This document shows positions 61,701 through 64,000 of a DNA stretch of 64,000 nucleotides, one piece after another. The DNA is from Cloeon dipterum. Lineage: Eukaryota; Arthropoda; Insecta; Ephemeroptera; Baetidae. Location of the stretch: assembly GCF_949628265.1 (NCBI RefSeq), contig NC_088789.1, forward strand, positions 4,332,886-4,396,885, read 5' to 3'. Position numbers and translations under genes: made by a program. The stretch's first letter is position 1; each line of letters begins with the position of its first letter. The notes beneath the pieces were generated by a model, which searched no databases, had not been told where the DNA came from, and was given only the letters and a program-made list of their open reading frames with translations.

Positions 61701-64000
61701 GAACTCCTATAAAACGAGGAAATGCTTCCTCAAGGGAGCAAGTAAGGGTTTTTTTAAGTCACGTCAATCCTCCTCTTTCATGATAGGAGAGACATCATAC
61801 CTTGACAAAAATCAAAAATTATATTAATCAATTTATAGTTTATTGAACACAAAGTGTTATATATACATTAAATCACTTGTTTAAATAATTAGAAATTGCA
61901 GACTTAGCTGCTAAAATCTAAAATTATGATGCAATTTTACTCTGTTGTACGTTATGTCACTTCTCAAAAGTGTTTAATTTTGCAAAACCAATTTAAATTG
62001 ACAATGAAACGCACTAAATCTTGTATATTGGAATTTATGCGGTCACAAATGGCGCTTCAATCAGTTTAAAATTCAATAATTTGCTGAAATATAGTAAATT
62101 AAATCTATAGAAATTGAACATTGCTGAAAAAAATTATGTGACGAAAAAAAAGGAAAATCTTTAGTGGGAAACTTAATATTCCAAGAAATTTAACATTATC
62201 TCGTTTAGTTTCAACACAAACTTATCCAAAAACACATAATTTTACAATGTTCACATCACATTTTAGTTCGGACTTAGAAACCTTAAAACGACACCTGGCT
62301 CACCGATTTCGGACGATTTCGAAATTTTTACCTTTTAGGTCATGTCAGAGTTATGCCACGAATGTCGAAACTGGCTTTAAATAATTTAAATTAGGTGTTA
62401 TTGATGAGCCAAAGTATTTTTAACTGTAAAAAAATCGTCAACAAAAGATACAAATTTTCAGTTCTGTTGAACGGCTGCAAAGCGGAGTTTGTAACTTTAA
62501 ATTAAAAGTGCAACGGAACTACATACTGCGAGTACTCGAACGAAACGTATCGTACTTTTATGCTAAGGGCTGCCTTTTAGTCCTACTCCTCCAAAAGAGA
62601 GGGCCACTTTACTTTGAAAAACTGCAATTTCTGGAAAAGGTCGCATAAGGGTGCAGCGGCGGATAAAAGCTGTCCCCCACTTAAAAGTTTATTAGACACC
62701 TGAAAAAAGACACGGAAAAGTGCTTCAGAAATATTTCATTACAAGGTGACCTAAAACATTTTTTTTTCAAATTGATCTACAATAACTGACCTACTATGCA
62801 ACCTGATTTACTTTCTCTTGAATTTTCCTGGAACATGACAATGAAAATTCAAGCTCAAAACAGCGTATTCAACGTTTTTACAAAGCGTGCTTCTCAGAAA
62901 ATATGTACACTATTTTCTTTTACCTGTGGAACAATGAAGACTTCTTGCGACCTTGCAAGCTATTCTGCCTTACAATTTGTCTTCAGGAGTTGCTGCTGTG
63001 TCAGGGTTTTGTTGTGTTTTTGACCAAAAGTCTGAGCTATAGAAACAATCATGATTTTTTGTGCTTAAAATATTGACTGTCGTAAATTTTCAAAGCATTA
63101 TCTACACAACCTTTTGCTTAGGTGCTCAGGTATAAATAGGATACTTATTATTTCCCAACTGGATTTTAAGTATTTTGCACCTCCTACTGCTGGTTTTTAA
63201 AAATGCAAAGAGGCTAGGAAAATAGTCGGGGGCTCACGACATGATGCATTTCGCGATGCTTTTAAAAGACGATTGTTCGACACAAAGCACGTCTTCTTCC
63301 TCTAAGGTCGCTATGAACTTCCCCTACCTGAACTTTATGGCGTTGGAACACAATGAATTGATAATCCCGCAACTCTCTAAAGTGCAGGCGATCGCACACA
63401 AAAGGCAGATGCAGGCGCAACGCGTTTCACACACAAAATTTCAGGACAAAATTGGTACCTTTATAACGGCGAGAAATCCCTTTTTTATTCGTCTCCGTCC
63501 GCCTAAGAATTGCATGATTCATATGCATTATCCACTGGACCATTATCAATTTTATATCTTCGCCTGTACAACAAATAGACCTTCTTTCGGGTGCACAAAG
63601 ACCCTCTTTTTCTGCATTTTATTTTCCGTGATTTATATTTCCTTAAGGTTAGTTCGCATTGAGCACACAACTTGGCGAACCCCGCTGTGGACAAGATATC
63701 GGGCTTTAGTTTGATTAGATAAGCTGGTGAAATATGCAAACAAAAGCAGTTTCGACAGTAAGATGTCAGTTATGCAAATGTAAATAGAACGGAGAGAGTG
63801 CTGCGAGAAAAACAGGACGAATCACAAATTCTGATTTTTGAAAAGCAAGAATGACGTGTCGTCGTGTTTGCTTGATATTGATCCCCCCATATATTCAGAA
63901 GCAGATTTTATGTCATAGTCGTATGAATAGCAAGTAGAGATCCAAATTAATTTACTCTCAGTTTTCCCCAGTTGGTCTAAATTAAGTCAGCCAACGTTCA
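61701..64000. other. Noncoding AT-rich DNA to the window edge
   Basis: A TATAAAAC motif at about 61709 is followed by AT-rich DNA. A 157-codon plus-strand frame with an ATG (63241-63714) has no motif or splice support and a composition like its surroundings, so I leave it uncalled. Nothing else recognisable. Confidence 0.4.

Noticed and set aside
63241-63714. 157-codon plus-strand frame with ATG and a hydrophobic stretch
   Set aside because: No recognisable domain, no splice or promoter context, and composition like the surrounding noncoding DNA. Worth an RNA-seq check but not supportable from sequence.

Overview
This is a compact, AT-rich animal genome, most likely an insect or another small-genome arthropod. 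Every recognisable gene is split by short GT-AG introns, and the proteins are of animal type (Staufen, Bre1, BIR-domain apoptosis inhibitors, IFT20, CFAP20). I cannot name the species. Gene models were built by hand from reading frame, splice sites and remembered family sequences, so exon edges are readings rather than cDNA-supported facts. In most multi-exon models the exon lengths sum to an uninterrupted frame whose length is close to that of the human orthologue.

Layout, left to right: PDIA6, an ER disulfide isomerase (minus strand, 3' end cut by the window), with an ER-stress-like element upstream. RCC1L, a mitochondrial RCC1-repeat protein (minus, 7 exons, 2749-10470), with a complete BIR/RING apoptosis inhibitor (IAP) nested in its fourth intron on the same strand. 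A second, RING-less BIR gene lies upstream. Next comes an unrecognised multi-exon minus-strand locus (about 13.8-18.9 kb) with a 1 kb transposon-like element in an intron. It is divergent from LCMT1 (plus), the PP2A methyltransferase. ACADVL (minus, mitochondrial fatty-acid oxidation) and CFAP20 (plus, ciliary) share a short divergent promoter. Staufen (minus) has an intron directly after its stop codon and long hairpins in its 3' UTR. A 1451-residue zinc-finger protein with a C-terminal PHD finger (minus) is divergent from Bre1 (plus, histone H2B ubiquitin ligase). Bre1 is tail-to-tail with IFT20 (minus, ciliary).

From about 47.3 kb to the end (16.7 kb) I find no convincing gene. It is AT-rich DNA broken by several GC-rich patches, TATA-like motifs, a CA microsatellite and palindromes, and could be intergenic or regulatory DNA or a long intron of a gene outside the window.

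The left 47 kb is mostly single-copy housekeeping genes: ER folding, mitochondrial function, PP2A methylation, cilia, mRNA localisation and chromatin. The points worth most attention are the IAP pair around and inside RCC1L, the structured 3' UTR of staufen, two hAT-like miniature elements with target-site duplications, a foldback element in Bre1, and the unidentified exons at 13.8-18.9 kb.
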